A stretch of DNA of 64,000 nt, taken from the NCBI GenBank assembly GCA_946403965.1, contig CAMJBT010000003.1, positions 1 to 64,000 on the forward strand. Reading direction: 5' to 3'. Position 1 is the stretch's first letter. Each line of letters starts with the position of its first letter. A program made the position numbers and the translations under genes. Origin of the DNA: an uncultured Pseudobutyrivibrio sp. GTDB lineage: Bacteria > Bacillota > Clostridia > Lachnospirales > Lachnospiraceae. Under the pieces are notes generated by a model. That model did no database searches, had not been told where the DNA came from, and saw only the letters and a program-made list of their open reading frames with translations. Positions 23,753 through 33,426 of this stretch are shown here, in pieces.

Positions 23753-25048
23753 CTAAGAAACCTTTAATTTGAACTTCTGTAACTCGTGCTCAGAATCAAC
23801 CTCAGCAATATCTGCACCAAGCTTTGAAAACTTTCCGATGATGTCTTCATATCCACGCTGGATGTACTTGATGTCATCGATAACAGTAAAGCCATCTGCA
23901 GCAAGACCTGCGATAATAAGCGCAGCACCTGCTCTAAGATCTGGAGCACAAACCTGTGCACCTGTATATCTTTCAACACCTGTTACTATAGCAACAGTGC
24001 CTTCCACCTTGATATTTGCTCCCATTCGAGCAAGCTCATCAACATACTTGAAACGATTTTCAAAAATTGACTCTGTAACTGTACTTGTACCATCAGCGAT
24101 TCCAAGAACAGCAGTAATTTCAGGCTGCATATCAGTTGGGAATCCTGGGTATGGTAATGTTGTAACATGAGTCTTTGTGAGCTTACGTCCCTTTGCAATT
24201 ACTCTAACAGCATCATCATATTCTTCTATGATACAACCAGCCTCGATAAGCTTTGCTGATGTAGCCTCCAAATGCTTTGGAATAACATTCTTTACAAGTA
24301 CATCTCCATGAGTTGCTGCAGCTGCACACATATATGTACCTGCCTCAATCTGATCTGGAATAACAGCGTATGTTGTGCCGTGAAGTTCTGGAACACCGAC
24401 GATACGAATAACATCTGTACCTGCTCCACGAATGTTTGCTCCCATACTGTTAAGGAATGAAGCTACATCTACAACGTGTGGCTCCTTGGCTGCATTTTCG
24501 ATTGTTGTCTTACCTTCAGCAAGAACGGCTGCAAGCATAATGTTAATTGTGGCACCTACAGATACCTTGTCCAAGTATATGTGGTTACCAGCAAGCCTGT
24601 CTGCTCTGGCAGACCAAAGACCATAGCTAACATCAACATTTGCACCAAGCGCCTTCAATCCCTTTACATGTAAATCGATTGGACGAGAACCAATCAGACA
24701 TCCGCCAGGAAGTGCAACCTCAGCACTCTTGTACTTGCCAAGAAGTGCTCCCATTAAATAATAAGAAGCACGAATCTTCTTGATATATTCATAGTCTACT
24801 GAAAGTCTTGAAATGCTAGATCCATTAATCTCCACTGTATGCTCATCAACACGATTTACTTTGGCTCCAATGTCCTCAATCGCACCGATAAGTACGTTTA
24901 TATCTTTTACATTTGGCAGATTTTCAATTGTTACAGTCTCGTTGGCCATAATAGCACCGGCCAGAATTCCGAGAGCTGCATTCTTGGCACCACTGATTTC
25001 TACCTCTCCAGAAAGTGCAGTGCCGCCTTTAATCACATACTGCTCCAT
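23753..25048 (-). CDS. murA: UDP-N-acetylglucosamine 1-carboxyvinyltransferase
   Basis: 431 residues from the ATG at 25048, which has AGGAG 6 bases upstream. It catalyses the first committed step of peptidoglycan synthesis, moving enolpyruvate from PEP to UDP-GlcNAc. Seen motifs are the Lys22-type SGAKNAAL near 20-27, the catalytic-Cys loop LPGGCLIGSRPIDLH and FPTDMQ(P) later. The catalytic Cys is present, so fosfomycin sensitivity is expected. Length is normal. It lies downstream of the ABC exporter genes with a 53-base gap. Confidence 0.97.
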   Translation of the reverse strand: MEQYVIKGGTALSGEVEISGAKNAALGILAGAIMANETVTIENLPNVKDINVLIGAIEDIGAKVNRVDEHTVEINGSSISRLSVDYEYIKKIRASYYLMGALLGKYKSAEVALPGGCLIGSRPIDLHVKGLKALGANVDVSYGLWSARADRLAGNHIYLDKVSVGATINIMLAAVLAEGKTTIENAAKEPHVVDVASFLNSMGANIRGAGTDVIRIVGVPELHGTTYAVIPDQIEAGTYMCAAAATHGDVLVKNVIPKHLEATSAKLIEAGCIIEEYDDAVRVIAKGRKLTKTHVTTLPYPGFPTDMQPEITAVLGIADGTSTVTESIFENRFKYVDELARMGANIKVEGTVAIVTGVERYTGAQVCAPDLRAGAALIIAGLAADGFTVIDDIKYIQRGYEDIIGKFSKLGADIAEVDSEHELQKFKLKVS

Positions 25049-25101
25049 AGTGTCTCCTACAATTCTCATTTAAATAAATCTAAAAAAGGGCATAGTTATC
25101 C

Positions 25102-26838
25102 CTATTCGATTTGACTCCGATATAATTTAGCATAATATCCATCTTTATGCAACAATTCTGAGTGATTACCTTGCTCCACAATCTGTCCCTCTTTGACGAA
25201 TAAAATCACGTCTGCCTCGCGTATTGTGGAAAGTCTATGTGCAACAACAAAAGTTGTTCTTCCTGTCATCATCTTGTTGAATGCTGATTGAATTTTCTGT
25301 TCTGTTCTTGTATCGATTGATGATGTTGCTTCATCTAATATAAGCATAGGTGGAATATTTAACATAACTCTAGTGATACAAAGAAGCTGCATCTGTCCCT
25401 GAGATAATGAACCATTCTCTCCGGAGATAATGGTATCGTAACCATATGGCATTCGTTTTATAAAGCTATGAGCATGTGTTGCCTTTGCGGCAGCAATTAT
25501 TTCTTCGTCACTTGCGTCAGGACAAGCCATCTTCAGATTTTCCTTTACAGTTGCATTTTTCAACCATGTTTCCTGAAGCACCATACCAAAATTACTTCTT
25601 AGATTATCAATGTCAATATCTCTTATATCTTTCCCGTCTATAAGAATCTGACCACCATCAATTTCATAGAATCTCATAAGAAGATTTATTATTGTACTTT
25701 TTCCTGCACCTGTTGGACCAACGATTGCTACTCTCTGTCCAGACTCTACCTTTAAGTTTAGGTGCTCAATTAACTTTTTGCTTTTGTCATAGGAAAAGCA
25801 TACATCTTTGAATTCTATTGTGCCCTTAGCATCATCGATTTTTTCAATACCTTCATTTGTTTCTACGTCAGAATCTATCAGTTCAAACAAGCGAGCTGCA
25901 CAAGCAAGAGCATTCTGAAACTCTGTTATTACGCCAGAAATTTCGTTGAAAGGTTTTCCATAGGTACTTGCATATGATAAGAAACTTGTCAAACCACCTA
26001 CAGTAATACTTCCTCCAATAGCCATCAAACCACCTACAACACCGACAGCTGCATAAATCAAGTTGTTGATAAGACGTGTACTAGGATTAACAATGGATGA
26101 GTAAAATGTAGCCTTCATAGCAGCATCCTTGAGGGCATTATTCATGATTTCAAAACGTTCAAGGGCGGTGTCTTCATAATCCATATTTCGAACAATATTT
26201 TTATTAAGAATAATCTCTTCTATATAGGAAGTTTCTGTTCCACGAAGCTTCGCCTGCTTACCAAAAAAACTGTAAGTTCTGCTTGATATAAACTTTGCCA
26301 GTAATAATGACAATGGAGTTGCCACAATTACTATTAAAGCGATCTTCCATGAAATCATTACCATAAAATAGATAGTTCCAAGTATTGTCAATACCCCTGT
26401 AAAAAGCTGAGTAAATCCCATTAACAATCCATCAGAGAATGTGTCTGCATCAGAAACAATCCTGCTAACATAATCCCCATGTGGATGTCCATCTATCTCG
26501 GACAATCTCATCTTTTGAAGCTTGGCAAAAGCTCTATCTCGTAAGTTTTTTGTAATATCATATGTAATTTTGTTGTTAATTCTATTCATTAACCATTGAG
26601 CAAGACTTGTAATAAAAATAGCAATACTCATTTCCTTCAAAACAAGAAACAGTCTATCGTAATCTATCTGGCCTGCCCCGACTATACAATCAACAGCTCT
26701 ACCGGTAAGAATTGGTATCCTCAATGTAAAATATACGGTAGCTGCAGCACATATAACTGATAGGAGGATGCTAATTGTATATACATTTAACTCAATTAAA
26801 TCTCGTTTTAATATACCTGTCTTTCGTTGATTATTCAC
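25102..26838 (-). CDS. ABC exporter half-transporter with consensus Walker B
   Basis: 578 residues: about six membrane helices (1-310), then a nucleotide-binding domain. Walker A is GPTGAGKST. The signature reads LSQGQ in place of LSGGQ. Walker B is LILDEATSSID with the catalytic Glu, and the switch is VAHRLS. It overlaps the upstream half-transporter gene by 8 bases, so the two form a heterodimer. The altered signature belongs to the composite site that also uses the partner's Asp Walker B, which would be the weak site. Substrate unknown; multidrug or lipid-type export is usual for such pairs. Confidence 0.92.
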   Translation of the reverse strand: MNNQRKTGILKRDLIELNVYTISILLSVICAAATVYFTLRIPILTGRAVDCIVGAGQIDYDRLFLVLKEMSIAIFITSLAQWLMNRINNKITYDITKNLRDRAFAKLQKMRLSEIDGHPHGDYVSRIVSDADTFSDGLLMGFTQLFTGVLTILGTIYFMVMISWKIALIVIVATPLSLLLAKFISSRTYSFFGKQAKLRGTETSYIEEIILNKNIVRNMDYEDTALERFEIMNNALKDAAMKATFYSSIVNPSTRLINNLIYAAVGVVGGLMAIGGSITVGGLTSFLSYASTYGKPFNEISGVITEFQNALACAARLFELIDSDVETNEGIEKIDDAKGTIEFKDVCFSYDKSKKLIEHLNLKVESGQRVAIVGPTGAGKSTIINLLMRFYEIDGGQILIDGKDIRDIDIDNLRSNFGMVLQETWLKNATVKENLKMACPDASDEEIIAAAKATHAHSFIKRMPYGYDTIISGENGSLSQGQMQLLCITRVMLNIPPMLILDEATSSIDTRTEQKIQSAFNKMMTGRTTFVVAHRLSTIREADVILFVKEGQIVEQGNHSELLHKDGYYAKLYRSQIE

Positions 26839-28582
26839 AACTAGCCTCCTCTCTTGGATACTGGCAATAATATATCTCCCTGTAGGTTTTGCAGGTATTT
26901 AGGAGCTCATCATGGGTGCCAAGCCCTACACATTTACCATCATCCAATACTAAAATCTGATCTAGCCCCTTCACAGAAGATGCTCGCTGTGAGACTATAA
27001 TTAAAGTTGGCTTCCAGCTCAACTGAGTCAATTCTTTTCTCAATTTGGACTCTGTCATAAGGTCCAAAGCACTAGCAGAATCGTCAAGAATCAATACTTT
27101 TGGTTCTCCTACCAGAGCCCTTGCAATAGTAAGTCGTTGACGCTGACCACCTGAGAAGTTGGTTCCTTTTGCAACTACAGTAGTATCTATACCTCCCTCT
27201 TTAGTTGTAACAAAATCCAACGATTGTGATATATTAAGTGCTGATATAATTTCATCATCCGATGCTTCTGTTTTCTTCATTGACAGGTTACTTCTGACTG
27301 TCCCGGAAAGCAAAACTGCCTTCTGAGGCACAATTCCAAACATTTCAGCCAGGTAACTATCTTCAAGCTTTTGCACATCCAGACCATCTAGTTCAACTTT
27401 ACCTTCAGTAGCATCGTAAGTATGATTTAAAAGCTTAAGCAAAGTACTCTTCCCCGAACCAGTTCCACCTATAATTCCAAGAGTAGAACCGGCAGGAATT
27501 TCCAAATTGATATCCTCAAGATCCATTTCAGCACCACCATTGTAGCTGAATGAGACATGCTTAAGAGACAACCTTCCAAGTTTCTTTGAACTATCTGTAA
27601 TTACCTCACTATCATTTATGTTTTCATGATGGCGCTCGTCCGATTTAATTTCCATAATCTCCTGTACTCTATCAGCAGATGGAAAAGCTTTCATCAATAG
27701 AACAATAAGATTTGCCAGCTTAATCAACTCCACAAGGATTTGCCCCATATAATTCACAAGAGCAACCACATCACCTTGAAGTAAAACACCAGAATCCACC
27801 CGCAACATGGATATATAAATCAATCCGACTATACCAAGATTCACTACGACATAGGTAACAGGATTAAGTAGAGCTGATATTTTGCCTGTGCTTATTTGCA
27901 TAAAAGCGAGAGTTCCTGTTTTTTCCTTGAAAGCTTCCAATTCATCATCGGTTTGACAAAAGGCTCTCAATACTCTTGCGCCTGAGAGATTTTCCGATGT
28001 GGAGTGAAGAACTTTCTCCAACTTTGCAGCTATAGTCTTATACCTAGGAAGAGTATATTTCATTATAAAAAATACAATCAATGATAACAGCGCCACTACC
28101 ACTATAAAAATTAATGCAGATTTTACATCAACAATAAACGCCATAACTGTGGCACCAAACACAATAAATGGTGATCGCAAAAACAATCTTAATACCATAT
28201 TTATGGCGTTCTGTATCTGGTTGATATCGTTTGTGATTCGTGTGGTGAGCACTTCTTCACCAATCTTTTCTTTTGTACCCTGGGACAGCCCTAATATCTT
28301 TTCAAACAAATCCCGTCTGATTACAGCAGCCGAGTGAACAGCCACGTATGCACTAAAATATTGAGCTGTTATAGAAAAGCACAGCCCAACCACAGCCAGG
28401 AACAACAAAACCCCACTCATCATAATGATGTAGTGGGTATCTGAGTTGCTGATTCCCTTGTTGATGATTGATGCCATAACAAGTGGCACCAGCAGCTCAA
28501 ATATAGCCTCTAACATTTTGAAGAGTGGGGCCAATATTGCCCTGAATTTATATTTCTTTACGTACGAAACAATAAAATTCAT
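26831..28582 (-). CDS. ABC exporter half-transporter with degenerate Walker B
   Basis: 583 residues: membrane domain (1-320) and a nucleotide-binding domain with Walker A GGTGSGKST and signature FSGGQRQR. Walker B reads LILDDSASALD, with Asp in the place of the catalytic Glu, and the switch region SQRAS lacks the usual His. These changes mark the inactive half of heterodimeric exporters such as TM287/288. The ATG lies 4 bases after the PrsA-like gene ends, so folding chaperone and exporter are in one operon. Confidence 0.92.
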   Translation of the reverse strand: MNFIVSYVKKYKFRAILAPLFKMLEAIFELLVPLVMASIINKGISNSDTHYIIMMSGVLLFLAVVGLCFSITAQYFSAYVAVHSAAVIRRDLFEKILGLSQGTKEKIGEEVLTTRITNDINQIQNAINMVLRLFLRSPFIVFGATVMAFIVDVKSALIFIVVVALLSLIVFFIMKYTLPRYKTIAAKLEKVLHSTSENLSGARVLRAFCQTDDELEAFKEKTGTLAFMQISTGKISALLNPVTYVVVNLGIVGLIYISMLRVDSGVLLQGDVVALVNYMGQILVELIKLANLIVLLMKAFPSADRVQEIMEIKSDERHHENINDSEVITDSSKKLGRLSLKHVSFSYNGGAEMDLEDINLEIPAGSTLGIIGGTGSGKSTLLKLLNHTYDATEGKVELDGLDVQKLEDSYLAEMFGIVPQKAVLLSGTVRSNLSMKKTEASDDEIISALNISQSLDFVTTKEGGIDTTVVAKGTNFSGGQRQRLTIARALVGEPKVLILDDSASALDLMTESKLRKELTQLSWKPTLIIVSQRASSVKGLDQILVLDDGKCVGLGTHDELLNTCKTYREIYYCQYPREEASCE

Positions 28583-28586
28583 TTAT

Positions 28587-29783
28587 TTAATTTGCATCTG
28601 AGTCTTCAGCTGATTCCTCACTTGCAGCCTCTGACTGCTCAGCATCCTCAGTGCTCTCCTCAGTTTTTTCTTCTGACTTATCTTCTGTCTCAGTATCTGT
28701 TGTATCTTCTGTAGTAGCATCATTTGTTGTCTCTTCTGTTGCTGAAGAATCTGGAGCTACCTCGTCTTCAGTTTCCTGCTCTACAGCCTTAAACAATGAA
28801 TCAAACTTAACCTGCTTCCAAAGGTCTTTATCAACCTTCCATGTGATGTCTTCTTTCCAGCCATCCATAAGCTTTGTAAATGCCTCTGTTGCAAGACTAT
28901 CTTTCTTGCTTGCAGATGCATCCTCATCATGATCCTTATCCAGCTTAAGCACATAATATCCAACACCTTCAACTTCGATAACTGCAGACACCTGGCCTTC
29001 CTTCAATGCCTCAGCTGCAGTAATGATGCTCATGTCCATTGATGTATCTTCTTTTTCACCCTTCAGATATGAGTATGAAGATGTTGTAACACCAAGCTTT
29101 TCTGCCTGTCCTGCAAAATCCTCTGCAGAAGCCAACTCATCTGCCTGCTTTTTCAGGTTCTTAAGCTCGTCCTCTGTATATTCAGTAACATTTCCTTCAT
29201 CATCCTTTTTACCATTTGTATCAAACAGGACGTATGAGAAAGTACGCATCCAGCAATCATCTTCTTTGATATCAGCTGAAAGCTCTTCTTTTGCTGCATC
29301 ACTTACAAGAGAATAATAAGTTCTACCCTCAAGATACTGCTTAACATATTCCTCTGTAGCACCCATCTCTTCGATAGTCTCTTTATCGTTATCCTTAATA
29401 AACTTCTTTGCAGCCTTCGCAATGGATTTTGTCTGCTTATCTGTAAGCTCCACTTTGTAATCTTTTGCATGGGCCTTTGCTAAATACTGCTCCTCAAGCT
29501 CATCAAGAACGCCATCTTTTGTCTCTTCCTCAAGAGTCTTGCCTTTGCCAGACATATCCTGACTCCACATGCCCTCGCCATAATAGCCCAAAAGGAACTG
29601 ATCATACATTGACTGTTGATATCTTGCTGCAAAATTTGCATATCCAAGACTGATTGTATCAGTATCACTTCCGTTTTTGATTGTTACAAGTGTGGCATCT
29701 GAATCCAGTTTTCCACAACCTGTGAAAAGCATAGCAGCTGAAAGCGCCACCATCCCAGCCGACTTTAATCTAGTATTATTCAT
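28587..29783 (-). CDS. PrsA/SurA-like peptidyl-prolyl isomerase lipoprotein
   Basis: 398 residues. The signal peptide ends in a lipobox (MLFTGCG), so it is a lipoprotein on the outer face of the membrane. A helical SurA_N-type chaperone region (about 45-190) precedes a short parvulin-like region (about 200-310; FSYVLFD, then KEGQVSAVIEVEGVGYYVLKL). The final 65 residues are a Glu/Thr/Asp/Ser-rich acidic tail. PrsA-type proteins help secreted proteins fold. The parvulin part looks short and may be inactive. AGGAGG lies 7 bases before ATG. It is between mfd and the exporter genes. Confidence 0.8.
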   Translation of the reverse strand: MNNTRLKSAGMVALSAAMLFTGCGKLDSDATLVTIKNGSDTDTISLGYANFAARYQQSMYDQFLLGYYGEGMWSQDMSGKGKTLEEETKDGVLDELEEQYLAKAHAKDYKVELTDKQTKSIAKAAKKFIKDNDKETIEEMGATEEYVKQYLEGRTYYSLVSDAAKEELSADIKEDDCWMRTFSYVLFDTNGKKDDEGNVTEYTEDELKNLKKQADELASAEDFAGQAEKLGVTTSSYSYLKGEKEDTSMDMSIITAAEALKEGQVSAVIEVEGVGYYVLKLDKDHDEDASASKKDSLATEAFTKLMDGWKEDITWKVDKDLWKQVKFDSLFKAVEQETEDEVAPDSSATEETTNDATTEDTTDTETEDKSEEKTEESTEDAEQSEAASEESAEDSDAN

Positions 29784-29868
29784 TATTACTTCCTCCTTGG
29801 GGCTAAAGTAACCGCCTCCCCAATTATTTTCTCAAGCCTTTTAATTATAATTAATTACAAAGCTTAAT

Positions 29869-32800
29869 TCAATCATCCTTCAAAGTCTTTAGGTCTAATA
29901 AGAAGTCCTGAAGATAATCATACACCTCGTTTGGTTTTATTCTGGTGTTTGCTTTTGTATTAAACACAAACGCTGGATTCTTTGGATCCGCAGCAAAAGT
30001 AATATGAGGGTTATTCCTTTCAAGCAATGCCGGAATCTGACTAATATCTATTTTTGCCTTTTCATACATCACAATTCGAATGAAATCACCCTTTTGCTCT
30101 ATAGATGAAACGTAGGCATCATGAGCCTTCACACGAAGCATTGCTACCCACAACAAGTTTTGTACACAGCGTTTTGGCTCTCCAAAACGGTCTACAAGCT
30201 CATCCAGCATTTCATCTCTAGCCTCCTCACTATCAATTGCAGCGATACGCTTATAGATGTCGATACGTTGCTCCTCATTAGAAACGTACGTATCTGGAAG
30301 ATATGCCTCGATATTAATATCCACCGATGTATTGAAGCTGTCCTCGGAAATCTCACCTTTTTCCTTCTTAACCGCCTCATTAAGCATCTTGCAATACAAA
30401 TCATAGCCGACTGCAGTCATGTTTCCATGTTGTTCCACGCCAAGCAGATTTCCAGCACCACGGATTTCCAAATCCCTCATAGCTATCTTGAATCCTGAGC
30501 CAAGATCTGTGAATTCTTTTATGGCAGCCAATCGTTTCTCAGCCACTTCCTTTAGCATCTTATCTCTCTTGTACATAAGAAAGGCATAGGCTGTTCTGTT
30601 ACTTCTACCAACGCGGCCTCTAAGCTGATATAGTTGGGACAATCCCATATTATCTGAATCGTGGATAATAATGGTATTTACATTTGAAATATCAAGGCCA
30701 ATTTCAATGATTGTCGTAGCCACCAGTACATCGATTTCATGATTGATAAACTGCATCATTACATCTTCAACTTTCGCCTCTGTCATCTGACCGTGAATAT
30801 ATCCGACAGTTGATTCAGGCACCAACCTTTCAATTTCGGCCGCCATGTCCTGAATACCACGCACTCTATTGAACACGTAATAAACCTGACCATCTCGTGC
30901 CATTTCGCGCACAATTGCCTCTCTAACCATCTCCTCGTTGTATTCAAATACAAATGTTTGAATAGGGGTTCTTTCCATTGGAGCCTCATCCAACACACTC
31001 ATATCTCGAATTCCAACCAAAGACATATGTAAAGTACGAGGAATAGGTGTAGCTGACAGCGAGAGCACATCCACAGTCTTTTTCATTTGCTTGATTTTTT
31101 CTTTGTGGTTTACACCAAAACGTTGCTCTTCATCAATAATAAGAAGCCCTAAATCCTTAAATTCGACGTCCTTAGAAATGAGTCTGTGTGTACCGATGAC
31201 AATATCCACCATACCATTTTTCAGACCTTCGATAGTCTTCTTCTGCTCAGCAGGAGTTCTAAATCTGCACAACAAGCCTATATTAACAGGATATCCACCC
31301 ATTCTCTGAACAAAATTGTTGTAGTGCTGTTGAGCAAGAATAGTGGTTGGTACCAGATAAGCCACCTGTTTTCCCTCTTGGACAGCCTTAAACGCGGCAC
31401 GCATAGCTACTTCTGTCTTTCCAAACCCTACATCTCCACAGATTAGACGATCCATAATCTTTTTAGATTCCATATCGGACTTTACTGCCTCGATGGCACT
31501 AAGCTGGCTATCTGTTTCCTCATATGGGAAGCTTTCCTCGAATTCCTTCTGCCAAACAGTATCTGGTCCATATACAAAGCCATCTGTATTCTGGCGAAGC
31601 GCATACAAATCCACCAGCTCCTTTGCAACTATGCCAACAGCTGATTGAACTTTTTGCTTTGTTCTATTCCATTCCTGTGTGCCCGCACCTAAAGAATTAA
31701 GTTTTGGTTTCTTTCCGTCAGGTCCTGAATACTTCTGAATTTGATCTAGTTGACTCGTGAGCACATAAAGATTACTACCCTTTGCATACTCGATTTTAAT
31801 GTAATCTCTTATTACACGATCTAGTTCCATCTGCTCGGTGCCTTTATATACACCCAAACCGTAGTTTTCATGAACCACATAATCGCCAACATGCAGGTCT
31901 GAAAATGAAGATATTGTCTCACCTTCATATTTTTTGACACGTTTTTTCTTCTTTCTGACATGACCAAATATATCGCCATCTGATAGCATTACAAAGGCCG
32001 AGTCAGGATAATCAAATCCTCTTTTAATATTGCCTGTACAAATCATTGTCTCACCAGGATTAATCTCATGATCCAAATCTGTGGTGAAATATGCGTTCAA
32101 TCCCTCATCTAAAAGATCCTGTGCCAGTCGCTGACCTTTTGTAGATGAGCTTGTAACAAGCAATACTTTGTATTTTCTCTTTTTGTACTGAAGAAGCTCC
32201 TTTGTTAGAAGATCAAAACTTCCATTGTAGGCATTTACCCCCTGTACAGCTATACTGAAATGATCTGATGATTTAAGTAATTTATTCTTTGCATCAAGCA
32301 CAGACATTAATGTTGTGGGATATTTCTCCACTCTGGCAAATATCTCTTCCACGCTATAAAGCATATCCATCTGCCCCTTCAGCATATATCCAGCTTCAAC
32401 ACGTCTGGTCATTGCATCAGCAAACTCTGTTGCTGTCACTTCAGCTTTATTTATAACCTTCTGCACCTCGTCAATAAAGACATAGGTTCCCTTAGGCATA
32501 AAATCAATAAGCGAGCCAAGCTTATCACAGAAGTATGTAAGATTGGTTTCAAGTTCCTGACTTAATCCCCACTCTCTTGTTTCCTCAACCACTCTGTCTG
32601 CATAGGTTTTCAAGTGGAAGGCTTCTTCTGTTTTCATCTCTTTACGATATGCTTCATAACGAGTATCACGCTCTTTTTCTATTTTTGCCAAACCAGCTTC
32701 TACTTCCTCGGCAGAGAGTATCAGCTCCACCGCAGGGAAAATTAAAGCTGAATTTACATTTTCAATAGATTTCTGATTTGAAGGGTCATATGAACGAATA

Positions 32801-33393
32801 CTATCCACTTCATCTCCCCACAATTCAATTCTAACCGGCAAATCAGAGGTAAGAGGATATACATCTATAATTCCTCCACGTACCGCAAATTCTCCAGGAT
32901 GCTCGCAGGTACCTACATTCTCATATCCCATAGCAACAAGCTTGCTTCTGAGAGCTTCTAGCTCCACCGTATCAGTGTCTGAAATAGCCACAATACCCTC
33001 TTCAAAATAAGAAACGTGTGGGAGCTTGTTCATTAAGGCATCGATTGTGGTAATGACAGTACATGCATTGTTGCTTATAACAGCCTCAATAGCCTTCATA
33101 CGCTCCCTTGTAAGGGCATTTCCTCTTATATCGGACTGATAAAACAGGAAATCCTTAGCAGGAAAATACACGACGTCATTATCAAAAAACCTATACTCCT
33201 CATATAGCTCACGAGCTTTTAGCTCATCACTGGTGATGATAATCTTATATTTTATATCATGTCCTATTCCATAAATAAGGTGCGCCTTATCAGCGCACCC
33301 TGTAATATCGTATATCTTCCCATGCTTAAGTAGAGCCTCTCTCAGGGACTCTACTGCAGTAAGGGATTTAAATGGCTCCAAAAATGATTTCAT
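29869..33393 (-). CDS. mfd: Transcription-repair coupling factor
   Basis: 1174 residues, normal length. Order: UvrB-like region (1-340; GIGHDIKYKIII, FAVRGGIIDVYPL), the RNA polymerase interaction domain near 490-570 (HVGDYVVHENYGLGVYKG) and a RecG-like translocase with Walker A GDVGFGKTEVA, DEEQRFG and SATPIPRTLHMSL. The C-terminal TRCF domain contains VEQHGNMTAVGYDLYCKML. Mfd removes stalled RNA polymerase and recruits UvrA. ATG has AGG about 10 bases upstream. It lies 33 bases after the SulP gene with no terminator between. Confidence 0.97.
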   Translation of the reverse strand: MKSFLEPFKSLTAVESLREALLKHGKIYDITGCADKAHLIYGIGHDIKYKIIITSDELKARELYEEYRFFDNDVVYFPAKDFLFYQSDIRGNALTRERMKAIEAVISNNACTVITTIDALMNKLPHVSYFEEGIVAISDTDTVELEALRSKLVAMGYENVGTCEHPGEFAVRGGIIDVYPLTSDLPVRIELWGDEVDSIRSYDPSNQKSIENVNSALIFPAVELILSAEEVEAGLAKIEKERDTRYEAYRKEMKTEEAFHLKTYADRVVEETREWGLSQELETNLTYFCDKLGSLIDFMPKGTYVFIDEVQKVINKAEVTATEFADAMTRRVEAGYMLKGQMDMLYSVEEIFARVEKYPTTLMSVLDAKNKLLKSSDHFSIAVQGVNAYNGSFDLLTKELLQYKKRKYKVLLVTSSSTKGQRLAQDLLDEGLNAYFTTDLDHEINPGETMICTGNIKRGFDYPDSAFVMLSDGDIFGHVRKKKKRVKKYEGETISSFSDLHVGDYVVHENYGLGVYKGTEQMELDRVIRDYIKIEYAKGSNLYVLTSQLDQIQKYSGPDGKKPKLNSLGAGTQEWNRTKQKVQSAVGIVAKELVDLYALRQNTDGFVYGPDTVWQKEFEESFPYEETDSQLSAIEAVKSDMESKKIMDRLICGDVGFGKTEVAMRAAFKAVQEGKQVAYLVPTTILAQQHYNNFVQRMGGYPVNIGLLCRFRTPAEQKKTIEGLKNGMVDIVIGTHRLISKDVEFKDLGLLIIDEEQRFGVNHKEKIKQMKKTVDVLSLSATPIPRTLHMSLVGIRDMSVLDEAPMERTPIQTFVFEYNEEMVREAIVREMARDGQVYYVFNRVRGIQDMAAEIERLVPESTVGYIHGQMTEAKVEDVMMQFINHEIDVLVATTIIEIGLDISNVNTIIIHDSDNMGLSQLYQLRGRVGRSNRTAYAFLMYKRDKMLKEVAEKRLAAIKEFTDLGSGFKIAMRDLEIRGAGNLLGVEQHGNMTAVGYDLYCKMLNEAVKKEKGEISEDSFNTSVDINIEAYLPDTYVSNEEQRIDIYKRIAAIDSEEARDEMLDELVDRFGEPKRCVQNLLWVAMLRVKAHDAYVSSIEQKGDFIRIVMYEKAKIDISQIPALLERNNPHITFAADPKNPAFVFNTKANTRIKPNEVYDYLQDFLLDLKTLKDD

Positions 33394-33426
33394 AATAATT
33401 GAACCTACTTTTAATTATTATAGTAA

